Shown here in pieces: positions 63,403 to 64,000 of a DNA stretch of 64,000 nucleotides. The stretch spans positions 7,192,001 to 7,256,000 of the forward strand of contig NZ_JADBEB010000001.1 of NCBI RefSeq assembly GCF_014874095.1, read 5' to 3'. The notes under the pieces were generated by a model, which did not search any database, was not told the origin of the DNA, and was given only the letters and a program-made list of their open reading frames with translations. The first letter of the stretch is position 1. Each line of letters starts with the position of its first letter. This DNA comes from Plantactinospora soyae (GTDB taxonomy: Bacteria; Actinomycetota; Actinomycetes; Mycobacteriales; Micromonosporaceae). Both the position numbers and the translations under genes were made by a program.

Positions 63403-63893
63403 GTGGTCAGTATGACCCCAACCGAAGAACACCCAAGGATCACTATCTGCACCTCAGTCAACACCGGGTAGGAAGCTGACCCCTATTGCCTCAGCGGCGA
63501 GAGATCCGCCGCCCAAGGATGTGCCGAAAGCACACCAGACGTACCTTTGAGATCGCCTCCGAGGACTTTCGATCTGAGCGAAAAGTCCCGCCGCCGCCGG
63601 GCTGCTGCCCCCGCCGTCGCCGGGGCACACGCGCGGCGCGGACACTATGAACTCGGACACGACGCGCCACCGGCGCTAGGGATCGCCGCGGCGTCCACCG
63701 AACTCGCCCGAGCGATCTGATCCCCATCGGATACCGAACTCAGCGTGTCCATCGAACTGAGAATGCAACAGCGCCTCGCGAAGAGGCTACGACCGCGCGC
63801 CACGACGTGCAGCCCCGCCCGGGCTAGCAGGTCCGGGCAGGGCTGTGTCCGGCAGCGGGGCTGCCTCCGGGTGGATCGATCTGCCAGGTGCGC
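63403..63893. other. Intergenic region with terminator
   Basis: About 490 bases upstream of the Phd gene. No gene is supported. A G/C hairpin at 63810-63845 serves the gene entering from the right. Confidence 0.5.
63810..63845 (-). terminator. Hairpin terminator for the right-edge gene
   Basis: CAGCCCCGCCCGG and CCGGGCAGGGCTG pair over 13 positions with one mismatch and a 10-base loop. It starts about 50 bases beyond the stop of the partial leftward gene. No T-run follows. Confidence 0.7.
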
Positions 63894-64000
63894 TCAGGAA
63901 CCGAACCTGACCTGGTACGTGGTCTCGGCGCCGCTGCCGGGCATGACCCTCCCCTCCTGGTCCGAGGCAGCGTCGACCGTACGGTCACCGGGCCGGACGG
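63894..64000 (-). CDS. Unidentified protein, C-terminal end (partial)
   Basis: The last about 34 codons of a leftward gene entering from the right edge; the frame reads VRPGDRTVDAASDQEGRVMP then GSGAETTYQVRFGS and stops at 63894. The end resembles the last beta-strands of an extracellular beta-sandwich domain, but this is too short to name. A terminator hairpin lies just beyond it, supporting a real gene end. Confidence 0.55.
   Translation of the reverse strand, partial: VRPGDRTVDAASDQEGRVMPGSGAETTYQVRFGS

Overview
The window is about 70% GC, with GTG/ATG starts, frequent ATGA/GTGA overlaps and secreted proteins carrying CBM2 modules. It looks like a filamentous actinomycete, most likely Micromonosporaceae (Micromonospora or a close relative). 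The genus is my inference from gene types; there is no rRNA gene to confirm it, and I saw no tRNA, rRNA or CRISPR array. REGION 1 (1-16.9 kb), signalling and regulation: a partial Tat-exported FAD oxidoreductase, a membrane GGDEF-EAL protein with eroded catalytic motifs, a DnaK/Hsp70-transmembrane-WD40 fusion, an epoxide hydrolase divergent from a MarR regulator with palindromes between them, two overlapping membrane-anchored STAND/NB-ARC-TPR proteins, and a small protein translationally coupled to a large LuxR-type STAND regulator. REGION 2 (17-46.5 kb), ordinary accessory genes with many scars: a DinB protein, a DGPF/YCII protein convergent with an ECF sigma factor of the TPR-tailed type, a Mug-type DNA glycosylase, small enzymes, a beta-lactamase-fold hydrolase, a hydroxyacid dehydrogenase, an MFS exporter, a HEAT-repeat/MerR-HEAT pair with a palindromic operator, a tightly overlapping three-gene operon (membrane protein, winged-helix regulator, Tat-exported hydrolase) behind a perfect 11-7-11 palindrome, an orphan immunity-like protein, a VKOR-DsbA oxidative folding pair, AraC and PadR regulators, a lipoprotein, an epimerase and an ABC exporter. 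Broken genes (phosphotransferase, TetR tail, imine-reductase-like tail, membrane-protein head, P-loop kinase head) are scattered through it. REGION 3 (47.1-56.7 kb), a secreted glucuronoxylan-degradation locus: GH10 xylanase with CBM2 and a roughly 410-residue unrecognised C-terminal domain, CE1-like esterase, CE15 glucuronoyl esterase, SGNH/GDSL esterase and GH30 glucuronoxylanase. All five carry a CBM2 module behind a Pro/Thr linker. Two of these modules form an almost identical 336-bp inverted repeat flanking about 4.1 kb; two others form a 228-bp direct repeat. The divergent promoter region in the middle carries two mirror-oriented copies of a CGAAA-type operator-like motif. Together the enzymes would cut the xylan backbone, remove acetyl/feruloyl groups and break glucuronoyl ester links to lignin. 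REGION 4 (56.8-61.2 kb), an insertion-sequence scar: ArsR with its operator, a truncated ArsO-like flavoprotein, a NicO-type metal transporter whose 5' end is replaced in frame by an IS5 transposase fragment, a complete IS630 element, a lipoprotein, and an internally deleted IS5 element sitting between two convergent stop codons. REGION 5 (61.2-64 kb): response regulator, GAF-SpoIIE phosphatase and a Phd-type antitoxin without a visible toxin, then the 3' end of an unidentified gene.
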